From positions 1,550,001 through 1,614,000 of the forward strand of contig NZ_CP059570.1 of NCBI RefSeq assembly GCF_014055005.1: a stretch of 64,000 nucleotides of DNA. The letters run 5' to 3'. Below the pieces are notes generated by a model that saw nothing but the letters and a program-made list of their open reading frames with translations, did not search any database and was not told the DNA's origin. The translations under genes and the position numbers were made by a program. This stretch comes from Neisseria dentiae (GTDB lineage: Bacteria; Pseudomonadota; Gammaproteobacteria; Burkholderiales; Neisseriaceae). Below are positions 1 through 8,384 of this stretch, piece by piece (the first letter of the stretch is position 1; each line of letters starts with the position of its first letter).

Positions 1-2
1 TA

Positions 3-677
3 TTGGCGCTGGGCACGCAAACGCAAACCGAGCTGGTCGGGCAGGCCGTTGACCTTTCCGCACTTTCGCCCGATATCGACCGCTACCTGAAAACCCATTT
101 GTTCGGTGATGTTTTTGCCAATGATTTGTTGAACTGGCAGGAGCGCGAAATTATTACCATTGCCGCCTTAAGCAGTATGCAGGGCGTGGATGGCCAATTG
201 AATTCGCACATCAACGTCAGCAAAAAACACGGCATCAGCGACGAGCAAATCGCAGAGATTACCCGCATAAGCAAACCGGAAATGAGCCAGTTTCCGGCGG
301 GCGGAGAAAACACCGCTTATGCCCGATATTTTGCCGGCAAAAGTTATCTGAACATGCTTTCTACCGACCAAGTAGTGGTGGGCAACGTAACCTTCGAACC
401 GGGCACGCGCAATAACTGGCATATCCACCATGCCGCCAAAGGCGGCGGGCAGATGCTGTTGGTTACCGCCGGCTGCGGCTATTACCAGGAATGGGGCAAA
501 CCCGCGCAAGAGCTGAAAGCCGGCGACATCGTGCACATCCCCGCCGGTGTAAAACACTGGCACGGCGCCGCGCCGACGGAATGGTTCCAACATCTGGCCA
601 TTGAAGTGCCGGGCGAAAACACCCGCAGCGAATGGCTGGAGCCGGTATCCGACGCCGATTATGGAAAATTGAAATAA
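3..677 (+). CDS. Carboxymuconolactone decarboxylase / cupin fusion protein (5' partial)
   Basis: The reading frame is open to the left edge, so the true start probably lies outside the window; the first codon seen (TTG) need not be the start. Residues about 20-110 look like a carboxymuconolactone decarboxylase (AhpD-like) helical domain, with a W-x-x-R-E segment followed by ITIAALSSMQG. Residues about 120-200 form a cupin, with metal-ligand-like WHIHHA and a second histidine in GVKHWHGAAP. Fusions of this kind are usually annotated as CMD/cupin proteins of unknown substrate, often next to oxidoreductases, which fits the alcohol dehydrogenase remnant 38 bp downstream. The family assignment is fairly sure; the reaction is not known. 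Confidence 0.8.
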   Translation: MALGTQTQTELVGQAVDLSALSPDIDRYLKTHLFGDVFANDLLNWQEREIITIAALSSMQGVDGQLNSHINVSKKHGISDEQIAEITRISKPEMSQFPAGGENTAYARYFAGKSYLNMLSTDQVVVGNVTFEPGTRNNWHIHHAAKGGGQMLLVTAGCGYYQEWGKPAQELKAGDIVHIPAGVKHWHGAAPTEWFQHLAIEVPGENTRSEWLEPVSDADYGKLK

Positions 678-715
678 GTGTGTTTAATTAAATAGTAAAT
701 AGTTAGGAATGAAAA

Positions 716-1189
716 ATGACTTATACCGTAAAAAGTTTTGCTGCCCAGAATGCCCAAAGCCCGTTGGCACCGTTCCAAGCCACCCGCCGCGAAAAGCGCG
801 AAGACGATGTGGTAATCGATATTCTCTACACCGGCGTGTGCCACAGCGATTTGCATATGGCGCGCAACGATTGGGGCATTTCGGTTTTCCCCATCGTGCC
901 GGGGCATGAAATCGTCGGACGGGTGCGCGATGTCGGCAGTAAGGTCAGCAAATTTAAAGTGGGCGATTTGGTGGGCGTCGGCTGCATGGTCGACAGTTGC
1001 CGCGTCTGCAAGCCTTGCCGGCACGGGCTGGAACAATACTGCCTCGAAGGCAATACCATGACTTACGGCAGTCCCGACCGCCGCGACGGTTTGATGACTT
1101 ACGGCGGCTATTCCGAACAAATCACCGTTACCGAAGATTTTGTGCTGAAAGTGCCGGAAAATCTGGACACCAAGGCCACGCCGCCGCTG
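716..1189 (+). pseudogene. Zinc-dependent alcohol dehydrogenase, 3' part lost at an IS element
   Basis: About 158 N-terminal residues of a medium-chain zinc alcohol dehydrogenase of the AdhA/YahK type remain; the family is usually about 340-350 residues. Catalytic-zinc ligands are visible (GVCHSDLH and GHEIVGRV), and the structural-zinc cysteine cluster lies in CRVCKPCRHGLEQYC. The frame ends at a TGA that is the first codon of the inserted IS (TGAACTG at 1190). The Rossmann domain is absent, and no continuation is seen on the far side of the IS. ATG 716 is preceded by AGGAA. The gene is therefore dead; it was probably co-transcribed with the upstream CMD/cupin gene. Confidence 0.85.
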
Positions 1190-1229
1190 TGAACTGTCCC
1201 CCAATACTTGGACAAGTTAAGAATCTTTA

Positions 1230-2030
1230 TCAAACAGCCTTTTCAAGCTGGGTTCTGTAGCCGACAGGACTCAGCTTTTTCAAGTTTAAACTAATCCGTT
1301 CATGATTGTAGTAATGTATATAATCATCTATTACCTCTGTCAACTCCGCCACCGACAGCGCACCTTCCTGATAGAAACTCTCCGTTTTCAGTATACCGAA
1401 GAAACTCTCCATCGGCGCATTGTCCCAACAATTGCCTTTGCGCGACATACTTTGCACAATCCCTTTCTCAGCCAATTTCGTTCGATAAGCCTCGGTGCGG
1501 TAAAGCACACCTTGGTCGGAATGCAGCAGCGGCGTTTGGCCTTTCAGACGGCCGAATGCTTGGTCCAACATTTGCGCCACCATTTTACTGTTTGCTCTGC
1601 GGCCTAAAGAATAGGCCACAATCTCCCGATTAAACACATCCAATATCGGCGATAAGTACAGCTTCCCGTCTGTGCATTTGAACTCCGTCACATCGGTCAG
1701 CCATTTGTCTGCCGGTTTGCCGGCGGTAAACTCTCGATTGAGAATATTGTCCGAAGCCTCTCCTACTGCTTGCGGACGGTAGGTTTTTTTACTGCGGACT
1801 TTGGCTTTTAGTCCCAACAAACCCATAATGCGCCGCACTTTCTTTTTGTTCCACGACAATACGGCGGCAATCCGCCGATGACCGTAACGGCCTTTGTGTC
1901 GGCGATAGACTTCACTCACGGCGGTTTTGGCCGCCGCATCGGGATCGGCTTTGCCGATATGGTAATGAAAGCTGCTTTTGGGAATGCCGGCACTATGCAG
2001 CAGATATTTCAGCGGGTGCTTCGCCCTCAA
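1230..2030 (-). CDS. IS3-family transposase OrfB (DDE integrase domain)
   Basis: This 266-residue protein begins at TTG 2030 inside the last codons of orfA (TTGA overlap), so it is made by translational coupling or, as known for IS150-type elements, as an OrfAB frameshift fusion. An HTH_21-like region (VSEVYRRHKGRYGHRRI) precedes the rve core. The DDE residues can be placed at WLTDVTEF, LHSDQGV and APMESFFG, with the typical GNCWDNAPMESFFG block. The C-terminus has YYNHERISLNLKKLSPVGYR, standard for IS3 OrfB. No internal stops are seen. Confidence 0.93.
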   Translation of the reverse strand: MRAKHPLKYLLHSAGIPKSSFHYHIGKADPDAAAKTAVSEVYRRHKGRYGHRRIAAVLSWNKKKVRRIMGLLGLKAKVRSKKTYRPQAVGEASDNILNREFTAGKPADKWLTDVTEFKCTDGKLYLSPILDVFNREIVAYSLGRRANSKMVAQMLDQAFGRLKGQTPLLHSDQGVLYRTEAYRTKLAEKGIVQSMSRKGNCWDNAPMESFFGILKTESFYQEGALSVAELTEVIDDYIHYYNHERISLNLKKLSPVGYRTQLEKAV

Positions 2031-2374
2031 CGTTTGAACGGTTTCGCAGCTTTGGCGGCGTTCTTTTCGTTGAGGGCTTTCATGTGCTTTAGGTAGTCGT
2101 TCTCCGCCCTCATGTAACGTAACTCTTCAATCAGTTCCGCCCGGGTTTTTTCGTGGTCGGGTTTGTCGGCGATAAACGGGTTTTTGCGTTTGGTCTTCAT
2201 AGAGGCAGCCTGCGGGTGTTGGAGTGCGGCGATACCGCCTTGCCGGTAGGCGGCTATCCAACGGCGCAGGTGGGTGCGTGAGACGTTGAAGTGCTCTGCG
2301 GTGCGCTGTTGGCTGTGCACTTGGTGGTAATGGGGTACGGCTCGGTATTTGAAGTGTAGGTTATATTTGGACAT
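2027..2374 (-). CDS. IS3-family transposase OrfA (helix-turn-helix)
   Basis: The protein is about 115 residues from ATG 2374 (MSKYNLHFK); an upstream in-frame ATG at 2413 lies close to the IS end and is less likely. An HTH motif appears in QQRTAEHFNVSRTHLRRWI, followed by a basic, charged segment and a leucine-zipper-like helix (ELIEELRYMRAENDYLKHMKAL), typical of IS150-group OrfA. It should bind the IS ends and provide the N-terminal half of the OrfAB transposase. Its stop overlaps the orfB start. Confidence 0.88.
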   Translation of the reverse strand: MSKYNLHFKYRAVPHYHQVHSQQRTAEHFNVSRTHLRRWIAAYRQGGIAALQHPQAASMKTKRKNPFIADKPDHEKTRAELIEELRYMRAENDYLKHMKALNEKNAAKAAKPFKR

Positions 2375-2448
2375 AAGAAAACTGCACCTTTTAAAGTTGA
2401 AGGGGGTGTCCAACTTTTGGGGTGCAGTTCAAACTTTTCAGACGGCCT

Positions 2449-2645
2449 GAGACCTTTGCAAAAATACCTTAAGGCCGCCTGAAATGCTTAAATCCCGTCA
2501 TTCCCACGTAGGCGGGAATCCAGATAGAAATATTGAAGTATTGATTAAATAAATACTTGGGTGCCAAGTGTCTGGATTCCCGCCTACGCGGGAATGACGG
2601 AATTCAGGTTTTTTCAGATAGTAATTTGAATTTTGCAAAGGTCTC
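2449..2645. repeat. 197-bp MITE-like element carrying two dRS3-type palindromes (copy 1 of 3)
   Basis: The element is bounded by inverted repeats GAGACCTTTGCAAAA and TTTTGCAAAGGTCTC. Inside lie two ATTCCC-N8-GGGAAT palindromes (about 2500-2519 and 2577-2596), the dRS3 signature known from Neisseria. Other copies of exactly the same length are at 25908 and 40521. There is no coding capacity. This copy has a diverged first palindrome (attcccacgtaggcgggaat) and GGCCGCCTGAA in place of the internal DUS. Confidence 0.85.
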
Positions 2646-2979
2646 GGCCTTTTATAGCGGAATAACGCAGAACAAAATAAAGCACAGCAACGCCGTTAGC
2701 AGAGTTAAGTTGATTCGCTATCGTTACCCCCACATCCATCTCAAAATGCGTTGTAAAAGGTCGGGGTGTTTACACTTTTTATGCTAAATGTCTTTTTTAT
2801 AAGATGATTGTTTCGTGATTTTTGAATGTTCTCCAGAACTACGCGGCTTCACTGTGCCTTCGGTATTCTTGACAACCCTAAAAAATCCCAAAATGGGTAC
2901 TCAAGTAAAAAAAAACGAAAAGTGTAAACAACGCTAAATTTTTCTACACCAAGGCAGCCGGGGCGGTCAGTTAGTAGAT
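2646..2979. other. Intergenic stretch with IS481-like end relics, no gene
   Basis: I see no credible gene here. Two facing sequences, gtgtttacactttt (about 2766) and aaaagtgtaaacaac (about 2916), resemble the TGTAAACAAC ends of the IS481-type element at 37952-38791. They may be the leftover ends of a deleted copy. Confidence 0.4.
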
Positions 2980-3500
2980 AACAGGCGATTCATCAATGCC
3001 GTTTTCTAAATACTGCGCATCGATGCTCCATCGTGCGATCTGCCTCCCGATTACAGCGGCTGGAGCAACACCCAGCACCACTTCATCCGTTCGCGCAACA
3101 AAAGCACTTGGACAAAACTGATGCTCATCCGTTCGGGAGAAAAAGATATGTGGTAGTTGATGATTGATGCCGCCCATATCTAAAGTTCATTTCCATGCGG
3201 CGGGAGCCAACGACGGCAATGAAGGTATGAACCACACAAAAGGAGGCTGAATACCAAGTTGCATTAGCGGTGGACGCCCACGAGATATCAGTAAAATTCG
3301 TATTAAGCGAAGGCAGTACGGCAGATTGTCTGTTTGCCGAAGCGCTGATTGTAGATATGGCAGCCGACAATCTGTTGGTCGATAAGGCCTATGAGACTGA
3401 TGCGAGCAGGAATTGGGCAGCTGCTCTGGGGATGGATACCCGTTATCCCGCCAAAGACTAACCGCAAGGAGCGGTATTTTTGGTTAATATCCGCATCTGC
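2980..3500 (+). pseudogene. IS5-family transposase remnant, several frameshifts and stops
   Basis: Translating the plus strand in shifting frames gives pieces of an IS5 (IS427/IS1106-like) transposase in the right order: RRFINAVF-stop-ILRIDAPSCDLPPDYSGW, then LMIDAAHI, then KVHFHAAGANDGNEG, then ALAVDAHEISVKFVLSEGST (from about 3263), then AADNLLVDKAYETDAS and VIPPKTNRKERY. At least three frameshifts and two stop codons separate them, and both ends are missing. It is non-functional. A C-terminal fragment of a related transposase sits at 37685-37843. Confidence 0.8.
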
Positions 3501-3625
3501 GGCGTTAAAAATGTTCGCAAGATGCTCCATCTTGCTATGCTTTTTGTCTGGCATCTGCGTATTTTCCCTCAAAAACCGCTTCATTCAGTCTTCTGGACTG
3601 CACACCCTAAATTTTCCCACCGGCT

Positions 3626-3841
3626 TCAGTAGCGGCGGTAGCGCGGATAGGCGGGCATCACCGGTTGGGCTTCCTGATAAATCACCGTGCTGCCCGGCGG
3701 TGCGTTGATGGTGATGTTTTTGTTGACGGTGGTTTGGCTGTGCAGCGGCAAATCCACCGCCGCCGCGCGTCCGTATGGGGTTTCGGCGTAGAAGCAGCCG
3801 CCAAGGGGCAGCGCGAGCAGGATAAATAATGTTTTTTTCAT
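3626..3841 (-). CDS. Small predicted lipoprotein, 71 residues
   Basis: The start MKKTLFILLALPLGGC has a short basic N-region, a hydrophobic stretch and a lipobox ending at Cys16, so a lipidated mature peptide of about 56 residues is predicted. The mature part is rich in Pro, Thr and Tyr, and ends PAYPRYRRY. No family is recognised. The gene follows the rlmK-like gene on the same strand with a 12-bp gap (the gap holds a DUS, ctttcagacggcctg), and could be co-transcribed. Its role is unknown; the lipoprotein prediction is good. Confidence 0.65.
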   Translation of the reverse strand: MKKTLFILLALPLGGCFYAETPYGRAAAVDLPLHSQTTVNKNITINAPPGSTVIYQEAQPVMPAYPRYRRY

Positions 3842-3853
3842 GAAAATATTCTT

Positions 3854-4804
3854 TCAGACGGCCTGATGGCGGATTTCCCAGCATTGGTGGATTTTTTTGT
3901 TGCGGAAGTCTTCGGGAACGGATTGTTTGGAAATATCTTTCACGCGGTAGCGTTCCGTGATGCCGCCGTCCAACTCGAAGCTGCGCAGGTTGTTTGAAAA
4001 ATACATCAGGCCGTCTGAAGCGAGCAGCCGCATGGCGCCGTCTATCAGTTTGGGGTGGTCGCGCTGGATGTCGAGAATATCGAGCATTTTTTTGCTGTTG
4101 GAAAAGCTGGGCGGATCCATCACGATCAAGTCGAACGTTTTGCCTTCCGCCTGCGCGGTTTGCAGGTATTGGAACACATCGGCGCGCACGATGCGGTGCT
4201 GTTCGGTGTTGATGCCGTTAAGCTCGAAATTGCGCCTCGCCCAATCGAGATAAGTGTTCGACAAATCCACGGTTTCGCTGCCGGCCGCGCCGCCGGTGGC
4301 GGCGTAAACGCTGAAGCTGCCGGTGTAGGCAAACAGGTTGAGAAAGCGCTTGCCCCCGGCGGTTTCGCCCACTTTTTTGCGGGTGTTGCGGTGGTCGAGA
4401 AACAGGCCGGTGTCGAGATATTTGTAGAGGTTCACCCAAAACCGCCGCCCGTTTTCGCCAATGGTGAAGTCGCCGCCCTCTTTGCCGGTTTTCTCGTATT
4501 GCTGCAAGCCTTTCTGGCGCTCGCGGCGTTTGAAGTGGATTTGTGCGGGCGTAAAGCCGGTTACGAAGGCAACGGCTTCGAGCACTTCGGCGAGCCATGC
4601 TTCGTATGCTTCGGGCTGCATCAGCCAGCCGGTGTCGTATTCCTGCAAATGGATTTGGTCGCCGTAAATATCGATGGCAAACGGAAACTGCGGAATATCG
4701 CGGTCATACATACGCCACGCTTCGATGCCGTTGCGCCGCGCCCATTTCAGGTAGTGTTTGATGTTTTTGCCCAAACGGTTGGCAAAAGAGGTGATGTCGG
4801 TCAT
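3854..4804 (-). CDS. rlmK: Class I SAM-dependent rRNA methyltransferase, RlmK-like (RlmKL C-terminal half)
   Basis: The 316-residue protein corresponds to the C-terminal (RlmK) half of E. coli RlmKL, which makes m7G2069 in 23S rRNA; in Neisseria and other beta-proteobacteria the two halves are separate genes. After an N-terminal segment (FANRLGKNIKHYLKWARRNG), the SAM-binding motif I is in FLNLFAYTGSFSVYAATGGA, an acidic motif II-like VDLSNTYLDWARRN follows, and the catalytic-type motif IV is VMDPPSFSNS. I chose ATG 4804 (MTDITSFANRL); an in-frame ATG 12 codons earlier overlaps a DUS and encodes the DUS peptide GRLKA. The family is certain; the exact modified base is inferred from orthology. 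Confidence 0.82.
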   Translation of the reverse strand: MTDITSFANRLGKNIKHYLKWARRNGIEAWRMYDRDIPQFPFAIDIYGDQIHLQEYDTGWLMQPEAYEAWLAEVLEAVAFVTGFTPAQIHFKRRERQKGLQQYEKTGKEGGDFTIGENGRRFWVNLYKYLDTGLFLDHRNTRKKVGETAGGKRFLNLFAYTGSFSVYAATGGAAGSETVDLSNTYLDWARRNFELNGINTEQHRIVRADVFQYLQTAQAEGKTFDLIVMDPPSFSNSKKMLDILDIQRDHPKLIDGAMRLLASDGLMYFSNNLRSFELDGGITERYRVKDISKQSVPEDFRNKKIHQCWEIRHQAV

Positions 4805-4970
4805 AAATTCCAGTGCTTTCAGACGGCCTTGCGGCGGCAAACGGGCGTATTTTACCGTAAAGCGGGCGTGCGGGCCGTGTGAAATCGTGTGCGGCTTTGC
4901 TGGCTTTTAAAACGCTTTGTGTTAAAATTTATTTTTATTCTGTAAACAAACTTTAATAACGATAAGTTTA

Positions 4971-6485
4971 ATGAAAAACGTCTTATTTTTTATAGCCTTA
5001 ACCGGTGCGCTTGCACACGCACGTGCCGACACGCCGCCCGAGCCTGCCGCCGCCCCGCCGCTGCCCCAACCCAAACCCGAGCTGGAATTGAACATCCACA
5101 CCGCCGAGCCGCCCGTGCGCACGGCGGAACCAACCGCGCCCGAAGTGGAAAACAGCCGGAGCCGAGTGTTGGAAGTGGACGAAACGCTGCTGCTGGCCGA
5201 CACGGAATTATTGTCGCGGGCGATGTATTCCGCCGTGGTTACGATGAACGTGGCGGGCATCAAGGTGCTGCTGCCGATTTATGAAAAATGGCCGCAACAC
5301 GATAAAGAGCTGGCCATGTTCGGCCGCGCGCTGGTGCTGCAACACGAGGGGCGGGCGGCCGAAGCGGTGAAACTCTACCGCATTTTGATTGCGGCGCAGC
5401 CCGATTCGCCCGTTATCCGCCTCCAGCTTGCGCAGGCATTGTTTGAAGACCAGCAAAACGAAGCCGCCGCCGACCAGTTCGACCGCCTGAAAACCGAGCG
5501 GCTGCCCGAAGCGGTGGTGCAGCGTATCGAAGCCTACCGCGAAGCCTTGCGCCAACGCGACTCGTGGCAGCTTTATGCCGGCGTGAACCTCACCCGCGAG
5601 CAAAACATCAACCAGGCGCCGAAGCAGCAGCGCTTGGGCGAGCAGCTCGAAGGGGCGGAATGCGAACGATACCGCCAAAGAATCAACGAGCCTGACAACG
5701 ACTGTTTTGTGGGCTGGCGTTTCAACCCGCCCATCGATGCCACCAGCCTGACCTATCAGGCGGGGGCGGAGAAGAAACAGTCGCTGAAAAACGGCTTTTA
5801 CGCCAAGGCGGGCGCAGATGTGTGGGGCAAGGTTTACCGCTCTTATTCGCGATACAACGATGCCTCCGCGCGGCTGTCGGCAGGTTTCGGCCGCGCCGGC
5901 CAGCGCAACGACACGGGCGCGACCGTGTTTCACGAACGCCGTTTCTACGGCAACGATGCTTATAGCTACACCAACGGCGTGCGCCTTTATTGGAACCACT
6001 GGTGGCTGCCCAAGCTGCAAAGTTTCGCCGCATTGGAAACAGGCCGTCTGAACAACCAGCAGCGGCCGCGCGCCGATATCGGGCACCGTTTGGCCAGCGC
6101 TTCATTGGTGTTCCACCGCAATGCGCGGCAATATTGGCTGGTGGGGCAGGATTTTTACCAAGAACGCAACCGCGACGACCGTTCCGACAATTTCAACCGT
6201 TTCGGCCTGCGCGCCGCATGGGGGCAGGAATGGAAAGGCGGCCTCTCAAGCCGCGTGCAGGTGGGTGCGGCCAAACGCATTTATTACACGCCCAGCCTGT
6301 TCAGCAATGATAAAAACCGCCGCGATAAAGAATGGAACGCTTCGGTGAGCCTGTGGCACCGCGCCTTCCACTTCGGCGGCATCACCCCGCGCCTCACGTT
6401 CAGCCACAACGGCACGTCGAGCAACGATGTGTTTTACGAACACAGCAAAAACCGCCTGTTTATCGAAATGGGTAAAACGTTTTAA
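4971..6485 (+). CDS. Surface lipoprotein assembly modifier (Slam-type outer-membrane protein)
   Basis: A signal peptide (MKNVLFFIALTGALAHARA) is followed by a Pro/Glu-rich linker and a TPR-like helical domain (about residues 80-190, with GRAAEAVKLYRILIAAQPDSP). The C-terminal 300 residues are aromatic-rich alternating strands ending in IEMGKTF, with a terminal Phe as in Omp85-inserted barrels. This is the layout of Slam (DUF560), which moves lipoproteins such as TbpB, LbpB, HpuA or fHbp to the outer face of the Neisseria outer membrane. The length (504) matches the family. No client lipoprotein gene is adjacent: neighbours are rlmK and dacC, so the substrate cannot be named. The start is preceded by an AT-rich promoter-like stretch. 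Confidence 0.88.
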   Translation: MKNVLFFIALTGALAHARADTPPEPAAAPPLPQPKPELELNIHTAEPPVRTAEPTAPEVENSRSRVLEVDETLLLADTELLSRAMYSAVVTMNVAGIKVLLPIYEKWPQHDKELAMFGRALVLQHEGRAAEAVKLYRILIAAQPDSPVIRLQLAQALFEDQQNEAAADQFDRLKTERLPEAVVQRIEAYREALRQRDSWQLYAGVNLTREQNINQAPKQQRLGEQLEGAECERYRQRINEPDNDCFVGWRFNPPIDATSLTYQAGAEKKQSLKNGFYAKAGADVWGKVYRSYSRYNDASARLSAGFGRAGQRNDTGATVFHERRFYGNDAYSYTNGVRLYWNHWWLPKLQSFAALETGRLNNQQRPRADIGHRLASASLVFHRNARQYWLVGQDFYQERNRDDRSDNFNRFGLRAAWGQEWKGGLSSRVQVGAAKRIYYTPSLFSNDKNRRDKEWNASVSLWHRAFHFGGITPRLTFSHNGTSSNDVFYEHSKNRLFIEMGKTF

Positions 6486-6506
6486 TGAAATGTTTGGTTT
6501 GAACCG

Positions 6507-6537
6507 GGCCGTCTGAAAAAATGCTTTCAGACGGCTT
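6507..6537. terminator. Inverted DUS pair downstream of the Slam gene
   Basis: GGCCGTCTGAAA and TTTCAGACGGC face each other around a 5-base loop, 22 bp after the Slam stop codon. Inverted DUS pairs of this kind commonly serve as intrinsic terminators in Neisseria. Confidence 0.65.
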
Positions 6538-6574
6538 TAAGGTATTTTTGCCAAGGTCTCAATATTTGTTTCCC

Positions 6575-6653
6575 CGTCATACTCGGGCTTGACCCGAGCA
6601 TCTTTTTGTTTCAAAAGAAATAACAGATACTCGGGTCAAGCCCGAGTATGACG
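6575..6653. repeat. Nested palindromic repeat (CTCGGGCTTGACCCGAG arms)
   Basis: Two inverted arms, CGTCATACTCGGGCTTGAC... (6575) and its complement ending ...GTATGACG (6653), flank a short A/T loop. Each arm is itself palindromic around CTTG. A related copy at 46496-46688 has a MITE in its loop. Just upstream, gccaaggtctc (about 6550) resembles an end of the 197-bp element family. Confidence 0.7.
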
Positions 6654-6704
6654 CAGAGGTTTGCAGATGTTTCAAGATACCGGCACAGGCTTTGCAAAAA
6701 TCAT

Positions 6705-6739
6705 CAGGCCGTCTGAAAAAAACACTTTCAGACGGCCTG
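6705..6739. terminator. Inverted DUS pair downstream of dacC-like gene
   Basis: CAGGCCGTCTGAAAAA and the facing TTTCAGACGGCCTG form a stem 38 bp beyond the stop codon of the minus-strand carboxypeptidase gene. It is a probable terminator read from that side. Confidence 0.65.
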
Positions 6740-6777
6740 GCCGCATATCTATGCAAGAATATTTATTTTAAGAACGC

Positions 6778-7998
6778 TTATTCTTCGGAAAACAGGCTCT
6801 TGAACCACAGCACGATGCTGTCGTAAGCGCGGCCGAACCAGCCCGCTTCGTCAACCGCATCGAGCGCCACCACGTTTTTTTCGGCCAAAACGGTATTGCC
6901 GTTCATGATTCTGAGCTTGCCCAGCACCTGGCCTTTCTGAATCGGCGCGAGCACGGGCTGCACGGTTTCGAGCACGGGTTTGATGTTTTGGCCTTCGCCG
7001 TGCGGAATGGTCACGTAGGCGGCATCCAAAAAGCCCACGCCCACGGCATTGGCGCTGCCTTTGTATACCTTAACCTGCGAAATGGTTTGGTTGGCGTCGT
7101 AGAGTTTGGGCGTGTCGTAGGATTGCAAAGCCCAGTTGAGCAGTTTGCTGCTTTCCGAAGCGCGCGCTTCGGTGCTTTCGGTGCCCACCACCACCGAAAT
7201 CACGCGGCGGCCGTTGCGTTTGCTGGAGGCCACCAAGTTATAGCCCGCGCTACTGGTGTGGCCGGTTTTGAGGCCGTCGACACTGGAATCGCGGTAGAGC
7301 AGCAGGTTGCGGTTGGGCTGTTCGATATTGTTGTATTTAAACGATTTCATGGCGTAAATCGGATAATACTTGGGAAAGTCGCGGATAATCGCACCGGCCA
7401 GAATGGCCAAATCGTTTACGGTGGTTAAGTGGCCTTCGCCGGGCAGGCCGGTGCTGTTGGTGTAGCGGGTGTGGGTCATGCCCAGGCGTTTGGCTTCGGC
7501 GTCCATCATGGCGGCAAAGCCTTCTTCGCTGCCGCCGATGGCTTCGGCCAGCGTGATGGCGGCATCGTTGCCCGACTGCACAATCAGACCTTTAATCAAA
7601 TCGCTGACGCTGGCGGGTTTCTGCGGATCGAGAAACATGCGCGAGCCTTCGGCGCGCCAGCCTTTGGGCGACACGGTGAGCATTTGGTCGGGTTTGAGGG
7701 TGCCGTTGTCGAGCGCTTTGAAGGTTAAATAGGCGGTCATCAGTTTGGTAAGCGAAGCGGGTTCGACTTGGGCGTTGATGTTTTTGCCCGCGAGCACCTG
7801 GCCGCTTTGCAGGTCTTTAACCAGATAGGCGGTGGCGGCGATTTCGGGCGCGGCCACGGCGGATGCGGCAGGCAGGGCGGCAGCGGTGGGCGCAGCGGTT
7901 GTTTGTGCGGCGGCTTCGGTCGAAGCGGCCTGCGGCGCGGCGGCGACCTGGCCGGAAATCAGGGCGGCGGCCAGCAGGCCGAGTAAGGTTTTCTTCAT
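6778..7998 (-). CDS. dacC: D-alanyl-D-alanine carboxypeptidase (PBP5/6 family)
   Basis: A signal peptide (MKKTLLGLLAAALISGQVAAA) and a 30-residue Ala/Thr/Pro-rich linker precede a class C low-molecular-weight PBP. The catalytic motifs are present: SxxK as SLTKLMTAY (Ser about 82), SxN as VQSGNDAA, and KTG as LKTGHTSSAG. The C-terminal beta domain is followed by a probable amphipathic membrane anchor (FGRAYDSIVLWFKSLFSEE). It removes the terminal D-Ala from peptidoglycan pentapeptides in the periplasm. ATG 7998 and the adjoining ATG 8001 are both possible starts; AAGAAG lies 6-9 bases upstream. The name dacC is by family, and dacA would be equally valid. Confidence 0.88.
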   Translation of the reverse strand: MKKTLLGLLAAALISGQVAAAPQAASTEAAAQTTAAPTAAALPAASAVAAPEIAATAYLVKDLQSGQVLAGKNINAQVEPASLTKLMTAYLTFKALDNGTLKPDQMLTVSPKGWRAEGSRMFLDPQKPASVSDLIKGLIVQSGNDAAITLAEAIGGSEEGFAAMMDAEAKRLGMTHTRYTNSTGLPGEGHLTTVNDLAILAGAIIRDFPKYYPIYAMKSFKYNNIEQPNRNLLLYRDSSVDGLKTGHTSSAGYNLVASSKRNGRRVISVVVGTESTEARASESSKLLNWALQSYDTPKLYDANQTISQVKVYKGSANAVGVGFLDAAYVTIPHGEGQNIKPVLETVQPVLAPIQKGQVLGKLRIMNGNTVLAEKNVVALDAVDEAGWFGRAYDSIVLWFKSLFSEE

Positions 7999-8384
7999 CA
8001 TTAATAACTTCTTTTTAGCAGTCAAAACAGGGGTGCGGTTATGAACAATAAAGCCGTCTGCCTGTTTCAGACGGCCTTAATCGCTTCAATCAATATAGCA
8101 AACCAACTTAAAAACAACTATTTGCAAAACAGCTGTTTTCGCCATGCCGGGTATGGCGCCGCCGCGGTTCGGGTGGTTCGGCGGCATCTGCTCCGGCCGC
8201 AAAGCATTTTCGGCGGCAGCCGGTTTTTGCAGAGCGGGCATTATACCCGCTAATGCTTGTTTTGCTAAGTTTCGATTCAGATTTTTCTTGCTTTCAGACG
8301 GCCTGCGGGGTATGGTTTTGCCTTTGCCCGCGCAGGCTTTTATGCCGCTGCGGGCGTGTGATTTCCCATCTGAAGCCAAACCGC

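Larger units (their letters stand above)
1190..2431 (-). mobile_element. IS3-family (IS150-like) insertion sequence, 1242 bp
   Basis: The terminal inverted repeats are imperfect: TGAACTGTCCCCCAATACTT at the left end and, read from the right end inward, TGAACTGCACCCCAAAAGTT. The element carries overlapping orfA and orfB on the minus strand, the usual IS3 layout. Bases flanking the two ends (gccgctg on the left, aacttttc on the right) show no target-site duplication, so the right flank is not the original neighbour of the left flank. Both ORFs look intact, so the element may still be active. Confidence 0.9.

Noticed and set aside
2449..2645. CRISPR-like repeats in the dRS3-bearing stretches
   Set aside because: The repeated units are inverted, not regularly spaced direct repeats, and occur as isolated 197-bp elements; no cas genes are present.
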